Assembly: GCA_017391525.1 (NCBI GenBank)
Contig: JAFOYE010000020.1
Coordinates: 51,686-115,685, forward strand
DNA from: Paludibacteraceae bacterium
GTDB taxonomy: Bacteria; Bacteroidota; Bacteroidia; Bacteroidales; Paludibacteraceae
Direction of reading: 5' to 3'
DNA length: 64,000 nucleotides
This document shows positions 28,609 to 38,087 of this stretch, piece by piece. Every line of letters begins with the position of its first letter. The first letter of the stretch is position 1. The position numbers and the translations under genes were made by a program. Under the pieces are notes generated by a model. It ran no database searches, was not told the origin of the DNA, and worked only from the letters and a program-made list of their open reading frames with translations.

Positions 28609-29404
28609 ATACAATAGCAAATGCACCTGCACACAAGCAGTAAATAGCAAAGTATATTAATTTTTGACGGCGAACTATATTAATCATAAAGCGACATGCT
28701 ATACATCCAGAAATGAAAGCAGCCACAAAACCTACTAACAATGGCACTAATCCTATAGAAGTTGCTACTACTTCGCCAGTAATCAAATCTAATAATTCAA
28801 GACTAGCCTCTCCTAAGATTGGAATTAGAACCATCAAGAATGAGAACTTGGTCACACTTTCTTTTTTGACGCCACACAACAGACCAGTAGCAATAGTAGT
28901 ACCACTACGGCTTAGTCCTGGGAGAACAGCAACTGCCTGTGCTAAACCAATGATGATAGCATCTTTAAAACCAACTTCGTGTCCAATATTGGCGCGACGC
29001 TTTGACAACCACTCGCTAAAATACAAAAGAATGGCTGTTACACATAAACAGATACCTACAACCAAGAGGCCGTTGCCAAAAAGACTCTCTACCTGTTCCT
29101 TGAAGAACATACCGACGATAAAAACAGGTATCATAGATACCAATATCATCGCTACGTAATTCTTATCATCGTTCCACTTAGTTGTCGTAAAAGTACCCTT
29201 AAATAATTGCGCTACTTCCTTCCACAGAATAAACAAGGTAGAAAAAACGGTAGCAGCATGCACTACAATACTAAATGTCAAATTATCTTCACCTGATGTT
29301 CCTAACAAAGTTTGACCTATCTCTAGGTGTCCAGATGAAGAAACAGGCAAGAACTCAGTGAGTCCTTGCACTATTCCTAAGATGAATGCTTCTAACCAAC
29401 TCAT
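28595..29404 (-). CDS. uppP: Undecaprenyl-diphosphatase UppP/BacA
   Basis: 269-residue inner-membrane enzyme that recycles the undecaprenyl carrier for peptidoglycan and O-antigen synthesis. Contains the two family motifs: [21 protein letters not shown] near the N-terminus and [16 protein letters not shown] in the middle. About eight membrane segments. Its start overlaps the DUF3098 stop by 4 bp. Confidence 0.96.
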   Translation of the reverse strand: MSWLEAFILGIVQGLTEFLPVSSSGHLEIGQTLLGTSGEDNLTFSIVVHAATVFSTLFILWKEVAQLFKGTFTTTKWNDDKNYVAMILVSMIPVFIVGMFFKEQVESLFGNGLLVVGICLCVTAILLYFSEWLSKRRANIGHEVGFKDAIIIGLAQAVAVLPGLSRSGTTIATGLLCGVKKESVTKFSFLMVLIPILGEASLELLDLITGEVVATSIGLVPLLVGFVAAFISGCIACRFMINIVRRQKLIYFAIYCLCAGAFAIVYGLC

Positions 29405-29619
29405 TTCTTTCTTGGTTTATACAAAATTGCAGGAATGATCAATACAAATCCAAGAAGTGCAATCATTGGACCTACAGTAATACGACGAGTCGAGAATATA
29501 TCCTCATTAAACTCTGTAGGACCACTTGGCTCACCAATCATTAGGATAAAACCAACTATGATAATTAACACGCATACAGCTATCGCTATTGCGTTAAATT
29601 TAGACAAATTAAATTTCAT
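29401..29619 (-). CDS. DUF3098 small membrane protein
   Basis: 72 residues with two membrane segments ([18 protein letters not shown] and [17 protein letters not shown]) joined by a loop with [11 protein letters not shown]. This matches DUF3098, a Bacteroidota family commonly found between ftsX and uppP. Function unknown; the position suggests a link to the divisome or the undecaprenyl cycle. Confidence 0.88.
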   Translation of the reverse strand: MKFNLSKFNAIAIAVCVLIIIVGFILMIGEPSGPTEFNEDIFSTRRITVGPMIALLGFVLIIPAILYKPRKK

Positions 29620-30469
29620 ATAATGTATTGGTTTTCATTCGGATATATCTATTTGTCGCCATTAAAGAGGCAAAGAATGTAATTGCAAAACCACTCAAGA
29701 AGACAACACATACAATAGATCCTACTGTAAAATAATTCAACTCAAATAATACCAACGAAAGTTTCTCGTAACAATAGTAATAGACTCCTGCTAACAATCC
29801 ACATGCAATAACAGATGCTTCTATACCAATCCAAATATTTCGACGAATAAACGGCCATTTGATTACCCATGGAGTAGCTCCTACCAGACGCATTGTGTTG
29901 ATTAAGAAGCGTTTAGCATAGATATGCAGTTGGATGGTATTCACAATCAAGACTAATGCAATGGCTAGCAACACCAATGCCACAACCAATAACACCACCA
30001 ATACTTTGTTGATATTTTGGTCCAATATATTGATTACGTCAGTATGATAAATTACTCTATTAACATATGGCAAGGACGACAAACGAGAATCAATAGCTTG
30101 TATGCTATCGGCTTGCATATACGTTTCCTTCAATCGTAATTCAAAAGCATCAGTTAAAGGATTATAACCAAGGAATTTTTCAGGATCCTCTCCTAAAGTC
30201 TCAATATGTTCTTGTAAGGCTTCTTCTTTGGTAATATAACGAGAAGTTAATACATATGGTGAAACATCCACCAATTTCTGCATACGGGTTATTTCGTCAG
30301 AGGTTGCGTCTTCTTGCATTACGACCGTCAACACAACATTCTCACGCACATGACGAATCAAGTTGCGTGCTGACATCAACACCATACATTCTAAACCTAT
30401 CAAGAACAACACCAACGATACTGAAATCGTTGTTGTTAAATACATATTAAAAAATCTATGTCGTCTCAT
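29609..30469 (-). CDS. ftsX: Cell division protein FtsX
   Basis: 286 residues from ATG at 30469. An in-frame ATG at 30490 is less likely because it lies in the loop of a hairpin terminator. Four membrane segments: one near the N-terminus, then a periplasmic domain (VVMQEDATSDEITRM, YITKEEALQEH), then three. FtsX works with the FtsE ATPase to activate cell-wall hydrolases at division. FtsE is not in the window. It overlaps the DUF3098 gene by 11 bp. Confidence 0.92.
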   Translation of the reverse strand: MRRHRFFNMYLTTTISVSLVLFLIGLECMVLMSARNLIRHVRENVVLTVVMQEDATSDEITRMQKLVDVSPYVLTSRYITKEEALQEHIETLGEDPEKFLGYNPLTDAFELRLKETYMQADSIQAIDSRLSSLPYVNRVIYHTDVINILDQNINKVLVVLLVVALVLLAIALVLIVNTIQLHIYAKRFLINTMRLVGATPWVIKWPFIRRNIWIGIEASVIACGLLAGVYYYCYEKLSLVLFELNYFTVGSIVCVVFLSGFAITFFASLMATNRYIRMKTNTLYEI

Positions 30470-30478
30470 TATGGAAGA

Positions 30479-30501
30479 AAGGGCGGTCATTCACCGCCCT
30501 A
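30479..30501 (-). terminator. Hairpin at the end of the T9SS operon
   Basis: Perfect 8-bp GC-rich stem AGGGCGGT / ACCGCCCT (30479-30486 with 30492-30499 or their near equivalents) followed on the minus strand by TTTCTT. It probably terminates porN and separates it from ftsX. Confidence 0.65.
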
Positions 30502-30511
30502 CTAGTCTTCA

Positions 30512-31441
30512 TTAATATTCCCACAAGTCTTGCTCAACATTCAGCAATTCGGTCTCAATACGTTCTTGCTCTTTCTGCATTTCTTCGTAGGTATTAGCTA
30601 TCTGCGGAATCATTCTGCTATAGATATTGTTAGAACCTACAAGATAAGAACTATACATTTTTTGAGCGAAGAAGTCATCGAATGTAATGCGTTTGGTATC
30701 GCTGCCACGTGGTGTAACATATTGTTGAGCCATATATGGACGGAATGCGTCAAATGGTACCCAGAACAAAATTTGACCATACAATGCATCCATTACTGAC
30801 ATACCCTCGTTCATAACAACATTGTCTGCATTCAATGGAGCAATTGCCAAAATCTTTGAATAAACACGTGAATAGTGTTTGTCGAAGAAGATAACCTCTT
30901 GGATCATGAATTTCAATGTATTTCTTGCAAAATCCTCATAAGAATAACGATTGAATTTCAAAGAATCATTCACGTAATTCAATAGCATGTAATCTGATGT
31001 TGCAATATTACCATCTTTGTCACCAGTGCGGTCAGTATTTAACAAACCAGGGATTTCTTGCTTGGCAAGAGGTTCACCAGTAAAATATGGTTTCACATCA
31101 CCAATATTGCTAGATTTCTCATAAATAGGCATACCTTTTTCAATTGCACCTAGCATTGTTCTAAATAGGGATGCATAAACAGGGTCATCAGCAGATACAG
31201 GTGTATACAATTGATAATTTTGTTTGAAACGCAAGTCAATAATACGATATACTACGCGTGACCACACCACATCATCAGAACGATGAAAAACAGTTACTAG
31301 GGTATCGGAAGCCTCTTTTAGTTCTTGAGTTTCCAAACGTACAATACCCATCTCATCAAAAAACGAATTAATTTGATGTTGTGCATTACTGTTCATAACA
31401 AAACCAAGCAATGCAAGGATAAAAACACTAATTTTTTTCAT
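30512..31441 (-). CDS. porN: T9SS ring protein PorN/GldN
   Basis: 309 residues with a signal peptide (to about SNA). Contains the family-typical start of the mature protein, WSRVVYRIIDLRFKQNYQLYTP, and the VIFFDKHYSRVYSKILAIAPL segment. PorN forms the large periplasmic ring of the type IX secretion system with the PorK lipoprotein. Last gene of the operon, 15 bp after porM, with a hairpin terminator following. Confidence 0.93.
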   Translation of the reverse strand: MKKISVFILALLGFVMNSNAQHQINSFFDEMGIVRLETQELKEASDTLVTVFHRSDDVVWSRVVYRIIDLRFKQNYQLYTPVSADDPVYASLFRTMLGAIEKGMPIYEKSSNIGDVKPYFTGEPLAKQEIPGLLNTDRTGDKDGNIATSDYMLLNYVNDSLKFNRYSYEDFARNTLKFMIQEVIFFDKHYSRVYSKILAIAPLNADNVVMNEGMSVMDALYGQILFWVPFDAFRPYMAQQYVTPRGSDTKRITFDDFFAQKMYSSYLVGSNNIYSRMIPQIANTYEEMQKEQERIETELLNVEQDLWEY

Positions 31442-31456
31442 ATGACGTTTATTATC

Positions 31457-33007
31457 TTAATTCAATTCTAATGGAAGACTGCGTAATTGGATTTCCTTTC
31501 CGTCAGGACCTTTAGCCTTGATGTACATCAAAGTTACAGAATTACCTTTCTTCAACTTCTTAATATCGGTAATCGCCTTGTCATTCAAATGACTACCTTG
31601 CACTTGTACCTCAAGTCCTGTTGGCAATTTCACACGGAAACTAACAATATCAAATTTTGCTTGTATCAAGCCATCTGTTCCATATGACGCAATCAACTTA
31701 TTATTTTTATTGGTCAAAGCAGACAATGAAATTTTATCTTCCTTAAGAGGTTCTCCATTAACTTCAAAATATGCATTTGGAGATGGCAAATTCTTAATAC
31801 GATAATCAAATGATCCCATCAAACGAGAAGCACCATCCATCTTAGCATAAACTTGAACCGTCAGTTTATCTGCAGAACCGCTATTAGGAGTAATGATCCA
31901 TTCCTCTTTACCAGACTTGGTTATTGAAGCTCCCGCACATTTCACATCAATATCTTGGGTGCTCACACCAGGCACAGATATAGAGAACGGATTCTTATAA
32001 CCACGATACATGATGTTCAACTCGGTATTTGAGATAGTTGCACTTGGCTCTGCCACTGTATATTCTTTTTCGAATGGCAGATATAACGTATCACCGCTCT
32101 GATTTTTATAAGCAATTTTACCAGAATACTTTTGTTTTCCAACTTTATTGGTTACAACTTCATAAACATTACCTGTCAACAATTGATCTTCTATATAATA
32201 TTCTGGTCGTTGAGTAGAATCCAAGGCTGCCAATACGATTTGTGCGCTATATTTACTACCCTTCAAGACATAATCAGAACTTGGAATCACATAAGCCTCA
32301 AATTTATTCACACGCAAATCAGAAGCATCTGTTTGGGTCAACAGATATCGTACAGCACGTCCTTCGCAGTGACGAATATCATTTTGCAACTTAGTCAACA
32401 CGGTCAGACTCGCACACATTGGCATTTCCATAAAGATACTATTCTCCCATGAGATAACCTCACCTTCAGCATTGGTACCTTCTGGGGTAGTGAAAGTTTT
32501 CTTGAATTCTTTATCCAAATCTCTACTATCACCCGTGATTCGAACTAAAAAGTCACAATATTCTTCTATTTTTTTCTTAAGCTCTGCCGCATGTCCCTCA
32601 TTGATAGCATATTGTTGTGGAACATTGGTATCATCTTGCTTAGCTAGTTCACGAACCCTTGCATTCTTCTTTGCAGCATCACCCTCTGACAATTGTACCA
32701 TGTCATCTTTGAATTTTTGCACATAATCATAAAATTCGTTTGATGCCACACGCACAGAGTCAGCTTTGTCAGACCATTGTTGAACTTTCGCTGGATTCTG
32801 TTCCAACGCACGCACAAACTGAGAATACGTAGCCGCGTTTCCCTCTTCCATGGTTTTAATTGTCTCATGTAGACTATCATCCACTTGAGCATAACCATTC
32901 AATATGGCTGCACTGACGTTGAGCGCCAACATGGCGGTCAACACCAAGTACATCATACTAATCATTTTCTGTCTCGGGGTCTCCGGACAATTCTTAGCTC
33001 CTCCCAT
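31457..33007 (-). CDS. porM: T9SS motor protein PorM/GldM
   Basis: 516 residues. A short cytoplasmic N-terminus (CPETPRQKMISMMYLVLTAMLALNVSAAIL) holds the single membrane helix that, with PorL, forms the proton-driven motor. A long helical then beta-rich periplasmic part follows, with NNKLIASYG and LPSPNAYFEVNG typical of the D2-D4 domains. Length is normal. Confidence 0.95.
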   Translation of the reverse strand: MGGAKNCPETPRQKMISMMYLVLTAMLALNVSAAILNGYAQVDDSLHETIKTMEEGNAATYSQFVRALEQNPAKVQQWSDKADSVRVASNEFYDYVQKFKDDMVQLSEGDAAKKNARVRELAKQDDTNVPQQYAINEGHAAELKKKIEEYCDFLVRITGDSRDLDKEFKKTFTTPEGTNAEGEVISWENSIFMEMPMCASLTVLTKLQNDIRHCEGRAVRYLLTQTDASDLRVNKFEAYVIPSSDYVLKGSKYSAQIVLAALDSTQRPEYYIEDQLLTGNVYEVVTNKVGKQKYSGKIAYKNQSGDTLYLPFEKEYTVAEPSATISNTELNIMYRGYKNPFSISVPGVSTQDIDVKCAGASITKSGKEEWIITPNSGSADKLTVQVYAKMDGASRLMGSFDYRIKNLPSPNAYFEVNGEPLKEDKISLSALTNKNNKLIASYGTDGLIQAKFDIVSFRVKLPTGLEVQVQGSHLNDKAITDIKKLKKGNSVTLMYIKAKGPDGKEIQLRSLPLELN

Positions 33008-33043
33008 ACGTTACATTATTATATATAAGGTTAACGCTGTCTA

Positions 33044-33907
33044 TTAAAGAGCATTCAGCATATTACCATACACCTTATTCAAATCAGCAACTTGGTTTGC
33101 CAATTGTTTTGTACCAGCAGCGTATGCCTCGTGGTTCTTCAAAGCCTCTGCAGAAGCAGCCGCAATTGCCTGAGTATTGCTATTCAATGCCTCTACTTGC
33201 GCAGTTGCATCTACAACTTTCTCTGTTTGCAATTTGTAAGCCTCTACTTGTGCTTGTAATGAGTTCAACTGCAACTCATATACCGCATTCAGTTTTTGCA
33301 AATAAGTAGTTGTATTTGTCACCTGAACATCACACTCTTTTGTACGCTCAGCTACTTTTTGCATATCCTCGTTTACTTGTGCATATGTATTACCCAACTC
33401 GGCTGTTTTTGCGGTCATCACTTTTCCTGCCTCTACAAATTGTTCTGCAGTTTGACCAGCAGCCTCGAGTTTGCCTACAAGTTCGTTGGCAGCACCTGCT
33501 ACTTTACTCAAATCTTTCAATTGTTCAGCAGTCTTAGCCACATCTGCAACATCTGTTCCATTGTTAGCAGCGCCATTTGTGTCGCCCAACAAGGTTGGAC
33601 AAGGACGAGACTTCATCTCCTCAATCACTTTAGGATCAGCACCATGCTCAACCAACTGAGGGAAAACGTTGTTCCAGTGGAATTCAGTATGAGGTTTATC
33701 CAAACATCCAAGAGCAAACAAGAATGCCTCAATACCCATACCGACCATCAACATGATACCAGCACCAGGGAAGTGCATAATCTTGAACAAAGCTCCAATA
33801 ATAACGACTGACGCACCCAATGAATAAACAGCTCCTACTACTTTCTTACCTTGGTATGACTCATACCAATGCATGAATCCTCTATTTTTTTTCTTACTTG
33901 ATTTCAT
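33044..33907 (-). CDS. porL: T9SS motor protein PorL/GldL
   Basis: 287 residues. Two membrane helices near the N-terminus (VVGAVYSLGASVVIIGALFK and an Ile/Met-Gly-rich helix ending near EAFLFALGCL) carry the acidic residue of the motor, with GIEAFLF matching the family. The rest is a long coiled coil rich in Ala, Gln and Lys, on the cytoplasmic side. Partner of PorM. Confidence 0.94.
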   Translation of the reverse strand: MKSSKKKNRGFMHWYESYQGKKVVGAVYSLGASVVIIGALFKIMHFPGAGIMLMVGMGIEAFLFALGCLDKPHTEFHWNNVFPQLVEHGADPKVIEEMKSRPCPTLLGDTNGAANNGTDVADVAKTAEQLKDLSKVAGAANELVGKLEAAGQTAEQFVEAGKVMTAKTAELGNTYAQVNEDMQKVAERTKECDVQVTNTTTYLQKLNAVYELQLNSLQAQVEAYKLQTEKVVDATAQVEALNSNTQAIAAASAEALKNHEAYAAGTKQLANQVADLNKVYGNMLNAL

Positions 33908-33930
33908 TTTTATATCTTTGCTTTTAAGAA

Positions 33931-35292
33931 TTACTCACCTATTACAGAACGAACACAACGGAATCCAATGAATGAGCGAGCCTCGTTTTGGTATTCATAG
34001 GTACGAGTTCCGCATTGCAAATAATAGCTAATATCTTTCCAGCTACCACCCTTAACGACCTTACGTTTCAAGATTGCAGGATCATCCTTGCGAGCCACGT
34101 AAGGGAACTCTGGGTTCATGTCATGGATTTGCAAGTTAGATGTATTAGAGTGAGAAGAAGCGGTCCACTCTGCTACGTTACCAGCCATATCGTACAAACC
34201 GAAATCATTAGGTTTGAATTTACCTACAGCCATAGTTGCTGCACCCGTATCATTGTGGTAAGAACCACGGTAAGGTTTGAAGTTAGCCATGAAGCATCCC
34301 TCGCTATCACGAGCGTATTTATCACCCCATGGGTACATAGCAGCACGGCGACCACCACGAGCAGCATACTCCCACTCAGCCTCTGTTGGGAGACGATATT
34401 GGTGAGCTACTTGCTTGCCCTCGTTGCGGAGCAAATTGGTACGCCAATGGCAGAAAGCATGAGCTTGCTCCCATGTTACACCAACAACTGGGTAGTCAGA
34501 ATAACCTGGCATACTGAAGTATCCATACAACAATGGGTCGTTGAATGAGTACTCGAAGTCGCGCACCCAAACAGCAGTATCAGGATATACACAAATGATT
34601 GAATTGGTCTTCAAATCCTTTGGTTCACGCAAAGGACGAGTAATGGTCTTAGAGTAGATACCCTCGTTCTCTACCCAGAAAGAATCAACACGTACAGTTG
34701 CTCCGTCTGGATAGCGACCTGTAGCTACATCAAAGCGATTGCGAGCAGCTGTTGCTTCGTCCATATTCACCCAACTATAGTTGTAGCGAAGAATATTGGT
34801 ACGCAAATCACCATAACCATCGTCATAGAACATTGGAGCCAATGCCTCTGCGATTGGATCATCAGGAATCAAACGTTTTTCCCATGGAATTTTCTTTGAC
34901 CAATCGATTTGAACCTCTTGTCCGTCACGTTCATACTTAGGGTGAATAGCATATTCACTAGCACTGCCTTCGTCACCGATCAAATGCATGTAAGCAATAC
35001 TATCACGCACCCAATTTACAAACTGACGATATTCGCTATTGGTAATTTCTGTTGCATCCATCCAAAATGCGTTAACAGAAACCATTACATTGTTGTCTTG
35101 TTGTGAAAAAATATTAGACTGTTCGTTAGGTCCCATCAAGAAAGAACCTTTACGAATAAACACCATACCAAGAGGATCAACATCCTTAGTAGGACCACTG
35201 GTATACGCGCCTATTAACTCTCCAGCTGGTTTGTTACAAGCCGACAAACCAAGCGCCAACATGATAATTGGCATAATTTTTTTAACTTTCAT
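33931..35292 (-). CDS. porK: T9SS lipoprotein PorK/GldK
   Basis: 453 residues with lipobox LSAC at residues 16-19. The body is a formylglycine-generating-enzyme/sulfatase-modifying fold without obvious catalytic function: MVFIRKGSFLMGPNEQ, WMDATEITNSEYRQFV, RLPTEAEWEYAARGG, DMAGNVAEWT, and RCVRSV at the end. PorK lipoprotein binds PorN in the periplasmic ring under the outer membrane. Confidence 0.95.
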   Translation of the reverse strand: MKVKKIMPIIMLALGLSACNKPAGELIGAYTSGPTKDVDPLGMVFIRKGSFLMGPNEQSNIFSQQDNNVMVSVNAFWMDATEITNSEYRQFVNWVRDSIAYMHLIGDEGSASEYAIHPKYERDGQEVQIDWSKKIPWEKRLIPDDPIAEALAPMFYDDGYGDLRTNILRYNYSWVNMDEATAARNRFDVATGRYPDGATVRVDSFWVENEGIYSKTITRPLREPKDLKTNSIICVYPDTAVWVRDFEYSFNDPLLYGYFSMPGYSDYPVVGVTWEQAHAFCHWRTNLLRNEGKQVAHQYRLPTEAEWEYAARGGRRAAMYPWGDKYARDSEGCFMANFKPYRGSYHNDTGAATMAVGKFKPNDFGLYDMAGNVAEWTASSHSNTSNLQIHDMNPEFPYVARKDDPAILKRKVVKGGSWKDISYYLQCGTRTYEYQNEARSFIGFRCVRSVIGE

Positions 35293-35319
35293 ATATTAAC
35301 TTATTTGTTTATTTTCGTT

Positions 35320-36288
35320 TTATAAGTATCTCACACTCTTGATTTTATTCGTATTCTTAGGTTTCAGCACATTAAAACCATACGACAAATACAATTCATG
35401 CGATCCAAAACTTTCTTTCAACAAAGCATTGGCCGGCAATTCATAGGTATACCCTATCTGCAAGCCATTTATTATATCCATTCCAAGCAACACGTTTACG
35501 CTTCCAGCCAAACGATACCCCAAACCAAAACGATAACGTTTCTTAAGTTGCGCCAACATGGTCAAATTCACATCCCAACTCTTAAAATCAGTCTGCAACA
35601 TCATGCTTGGCAGCAGCATCCAATCTTTATTTTTCAATTGCCAATTATAGCCTCCGGCAACATACATTGTTCCATTGACTTTAATTGTCGTATTGTCACC
35701 CCACTCCATATGAGGCTGGGTAATGTGTGCATAACTCACTCCTGCCCACCAAGTTGGTGCAGAATAATACACACCAGCTCCCATATCAAACCCCATTCCA
35801 GACGCTCCCTTTCCATCACTACCGCCACCTACATTTGGTACTAGCGGATCATGATCCTCGTGATATTCATCCTTTCCTCCACCTAGATCCACACTATCAA
35901 CCGCAAAACTTAAATTCAAAAAGCCCAAATCAACACCTATAGCCAATTGGCCATTGCCAATCGCCAATTTATAGGCATATTCCAAATACAAGCTTTGATT
36001 CGTAAACAATCCAAACCTATCATTCGTAAAACGAACTCCGGCACCATGATGTGTTTTCCCAATTACAAATGGAGAAGAAAACGCAAAATTCGTTGTCATC
36101 GGCGCATCTTGGATCCCTGTAAAATCCATACGATGGCTAGCCGAAACACGCATTAAATCACCTTCTCCCACAGCGGCAGGATTATAAGACGACTGCATAA
36201 ACATATACTGACCTATTTGCGCATCAAACTGTGCACGCACGAGCACCACAGCCATCAACATCAAAAGCAGTACAACAGAACGCCTCAC
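35320..36288 (-). CDS. porP: PorP/SprF family outer-membrane protein
   Basis: 322 residues with a signal peptide (to about VRAQ). FMQSSYNPAAVGEGDLMRVSASHR at the N-terminus and GLGYRLAGSVNVLLGMDI near the C-terminus are PorP/SprF landmarks, with beta-barrel strands throughout. PorP is required for T9SS export or cell-surface anchoring. First of the por genes, 30 bp after the DUF2795 gene. Confidence 0.93.
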   Translation of the reverse strand: MRRSVVLLLMLMAVVLVRAQFDAQIGQYMFMQSSYNPAAVGEGDLMRVSASHRMDFTGIQDAPMTTNFAFSSPFVIGKTHHGAGVRFTNDRFGLFTNQSLYLEYAYKLAIGNGQLAIGVDLGFLNLSFAVDSVDLGGGKDEYHEDHDPLVPNVGGGSDGKGASGMGFDMGAGVYYSAPTWWAGVSYAHITQPHMEWGDNTTIKVNGTMYVAGGYNWQLKNKDWMLLPSMMLQTDFKSWDVNLTMLAQLKKRYRFGLGYRLAGSVNVLLGMDIINGLQIGYTYELPANALLKESFGSHELYLSYGFNVLKPKNTNKIKSVRYL

Positions 36289-36318
36289 TTCCGCGCCTCC
36301 TAATCCTTAGATAGACCA

Positions 36319-36540
36319 TTAATATTCTTCCTCATCAAAGAAGAAGTCATCCTTCGTAGGATAATCAGGCCACAAATCCTCTATTGACTCGTAAATTTCC
36401 TCATCATCCTCAATCTCCTGAAGATTCTCAATAATCTCCATTGGAGCACCTATACGCAAAGCATAATCCAACAACTCATCCTTAGTTGCTGGCCATGGCG
36501 CATCTTCTATTTTAGAAGCTAATTCTAAAGTCCAATACAT
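36319..36540 (-). CDS. DUF2795 domain protein
   Basis: 73 residues from ATG at 36540. MYWTLELASKIEDAPWPATK at the start and IYESIEDLWPDYPTKDDFFF near the end are very conserved in Bacteroidota DUF2795 proteins. Acidic, cytoplasmic, function unknown. It has its own promoter 46 bp upstream and no obvious terminator before porP, so it may head the T9SS operon. Confidence 0.88.
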   Translation of the reverse strand: MYWTLELASKIEDAPWPATKDELLDYALRIGAPMEIIENLQEIEDDEEIYESIEDLWPDYPTKDDFFFDEEEY

Positions 36541-36585
36541 ACCAATTATTTTTAGGCACAATACGCGCCTTTACAAAATCACGTG

Positions 36586-36617
36586 CAAAAGTAGTGTTTT
36601 TTTTTAATATACACAAA
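36586..36617 (-). promoter_or_regulatory. Promoter of the DUF2795 gene and probably the T9SS operon
   Basis: Reverse-strand TACTTTTG (36593-36586) preceded after 20 nt by TTTG (36617-36614). Confidence 0.72.
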
Positions 36618-36635
36618 TTTTTTACTACTTTTCCT

Positions 36636-37181
36636 TTATTTTTCCCAAACAAAGAGATTAATTTCTAAATTTTCGGCTATAAATCGAGCCAAAACAAAGA
36701 AATAATCACTCAATCTATTTACAAATCTCACGTGTACATTTTCCGCCTCCATTTCACTCTCTTCGAGCCATTTTATCACACAACGCTCTAGTCTCCGCGC
36801 CACACATCTACACACATGACTTCTTGAGACTTGTTCATTCCCTCCTGGCAACACAAACTCTTTCAACACAGGCAGTTTCGCATCCATCTCATCCATCCAT
36901 TTTTCCAACTGCTCCACATTCTCTTCCACAAATGGAAAGTCAGCTCCAGCGAGAACCGCACCGACATCAAACAAACGATTTTGAATCCATCCTAACTGCT
37001 TATCTACTGCTACTGTCCAAGACCCCAAATCGTCATGTAAAGAACTACGCAACAAACCAACAAAACTATTCAGTTCATCTGATGTTCCGTAGGCTTCCAA
37101 GCGCAAATCCGATTTACTAACGCGTTTGCCTGTAGCAAGTGACGTTCTGCCTTTATCCCCTGTCTTTGTGTATATTTTCAT
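36636..37181 (-). CDS. PduO-type cob(I)alamin adenosyltransferase
   Basis: 181 residues. KIYTKTGDKGRTSLATGKRVSK at the N-terminus is the ATP-binding P-loop of the PduO family. FVLPGGNEQVSRSHVCRCVARRLER in the C-terminal half holds the conserved Arg residues. It transfers adenosyl to reduced cobalamin, making coenzyme B12. There is no other B12 gene and no cobalamin riboswitch nearby. Downstream of the methyltransferase gene by 19 bp. Confidence 0.93.
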   Translation of the reverse strand: MKIYTKTGDKGRTSLATGKRVSKSDLRLEAYGTSDELNSFVGLLRSSLHDDLGSWTVAVDKQLGWIQNRLFDVGAVLAGADFPFVEENVEQLEKWMDEMDAKLPVLKEFVLPGGNEQVSRSHVCRCVARRLERCVIKWLEESEMEAENVHVRFVNRLSDYFFVLARFIAENLEINLFVWEK

Positions 37182-37200
37182 ATCGCTAGTAATGCTATAA

Positions 37201-38022
37201 TTACAATCTCATTCTATAATTTCTTTTCCAATAGTGCTTATCAAAAAACACTAAACCCATTTGGTACAAATCTATTGTACTTGTCACACGTTCGTCAGCA
37301 CAAATATTCTTCCACGCTCGTTCCATTTCCTTACTATGGTGGATATCATCGATTACCAACACACTCTTTTCATGAAATTTATTCGCTAAAACATCGAAAT
37401 AAGCCATAGTAGCTTCATACGTATGATTAGCATCTATGAATGCCAAATCAAGATCGCTCAACTCTCTCTCCAACGACTCTATATCAATTCTTCCCACTCG
37501 ACACTCTATATTATTCATTCCCAAGGCGTTCCAATTCTCTTTTGCTTTTTCTGCCACAGCCTTACAGCCCTCATAAGTATACACTATATCACGTCTATCT
37601 GCTCCAGCTAAATAAGCAGTGGTTATACCCAAACTTGTCCCCAATTCCACCACTCTTAGTCCTCTTTCATCTTCTCGCAACTGATGTCCTAACCAATTCA
37701 CTAGACGAAACATCATCTGTGCGTATTTCTTCTCTTTGAGACTATGTTTCGCTATATCACAAATCCTACGATAACTCACCTCCCCATCGCGACTACCTCC
37801 AGATCCGTAATCCACGAACTCTATTTGTGCCGCATCTGACAATAAATTCTTTCTTACCGTTTCAATATTGCTCCATATATAATACGCGTGCGAGTCTGAC
37901 ATAACCATTCTAACCCATTCAAACAAATATGGGGAATGAACGCCTTCTCCACCTGTATTCCAAGCAGACAAACGATGTTTCAAGCACGTTCTTGCACGAT
38001 ATAAATACTCTTTTTTCATCAT
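37201..38022 (-). CDS. Class I SAM-dependent methyltransferase
   Basis: 273 residues from the tandem ATGATG at 38022/38019. An earlier in-frame ATG at 38034 lies inside the -7 box and is rejected. N-terminal helical segment, then the SAM-binding core: RVVELGTSLGITTAYLAG as motif I, IVYTYEGCKAV, LDLAFIDANHTYEATM as the acidic loop, and VLVIDDIHHSKEM. This resembles O-methyltransferase-like proteins; the substrate is unknown. The leader would be only a few nt long. Confidence 0.85.
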   Translation of the reverse strand: MMKKEYLYRARTCLKHRLSAWNTGGEGVHSPYLFEWVRMVMSDSHAYYIWSNIETVRKNLLSDAAQIEFVDYGSGGSRDGEVSYRRICDIAKHSLKEKKYAQMMFRLVNWLGHQLREDERGLRVVELGTSLGITTAYLAGADRRDIVYTYEGCKAVAEKAKENWNALGMNNIECRVGRIDIESLERELSDLDLAFIDANHTYEATMAYFDVLANKFHEKSVLVIDDIHHSKEMERAWKNICADERVTSTIDLYQMGLVFFDKHYWKRNYRMRL

Positions 38023-38031
38023 AAAGGCGTG

Positions 38032-38062
38032 CAAAAGTACTATTTTTTTTTGATATATGCAA
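38032..38062 (-). promoter_or_regulatory. Promoter of the methyltransferase gene
   Basis: Reverse-strand TACTTTTG (38039-38032), preceded after 20 nt by TTG (38062-38060). It overlaps the opposite promoter at 38050-38079. Confidence 0.72.
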
Positions 38063-38079
38063 AAAAAGTTGTACCTTTG
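38050..38079 (+). promoter_or_regulatory. Promoter of the SpmA/SpmB-like gene
   Basis: TTG at 38050-38052 and TACCTTTG at 38072-38079, spacer 19 nt. The start codon is only 9 nt downstream. Confidence 0.72.
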
Positions 38080-38087
38080 TGGTCGAA

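Noticed and set aside
26783-28650. A preQ1 riboswitch near queA
   Set aside because: queA overlaps truB at its start, leaving no leader for one.
36541-37200. A cobalamin riboswitch near the adenosyltransferase
   Set aside because: Only 19 bp separate it from the gene upstream and no B12-box-like sequence is visible.
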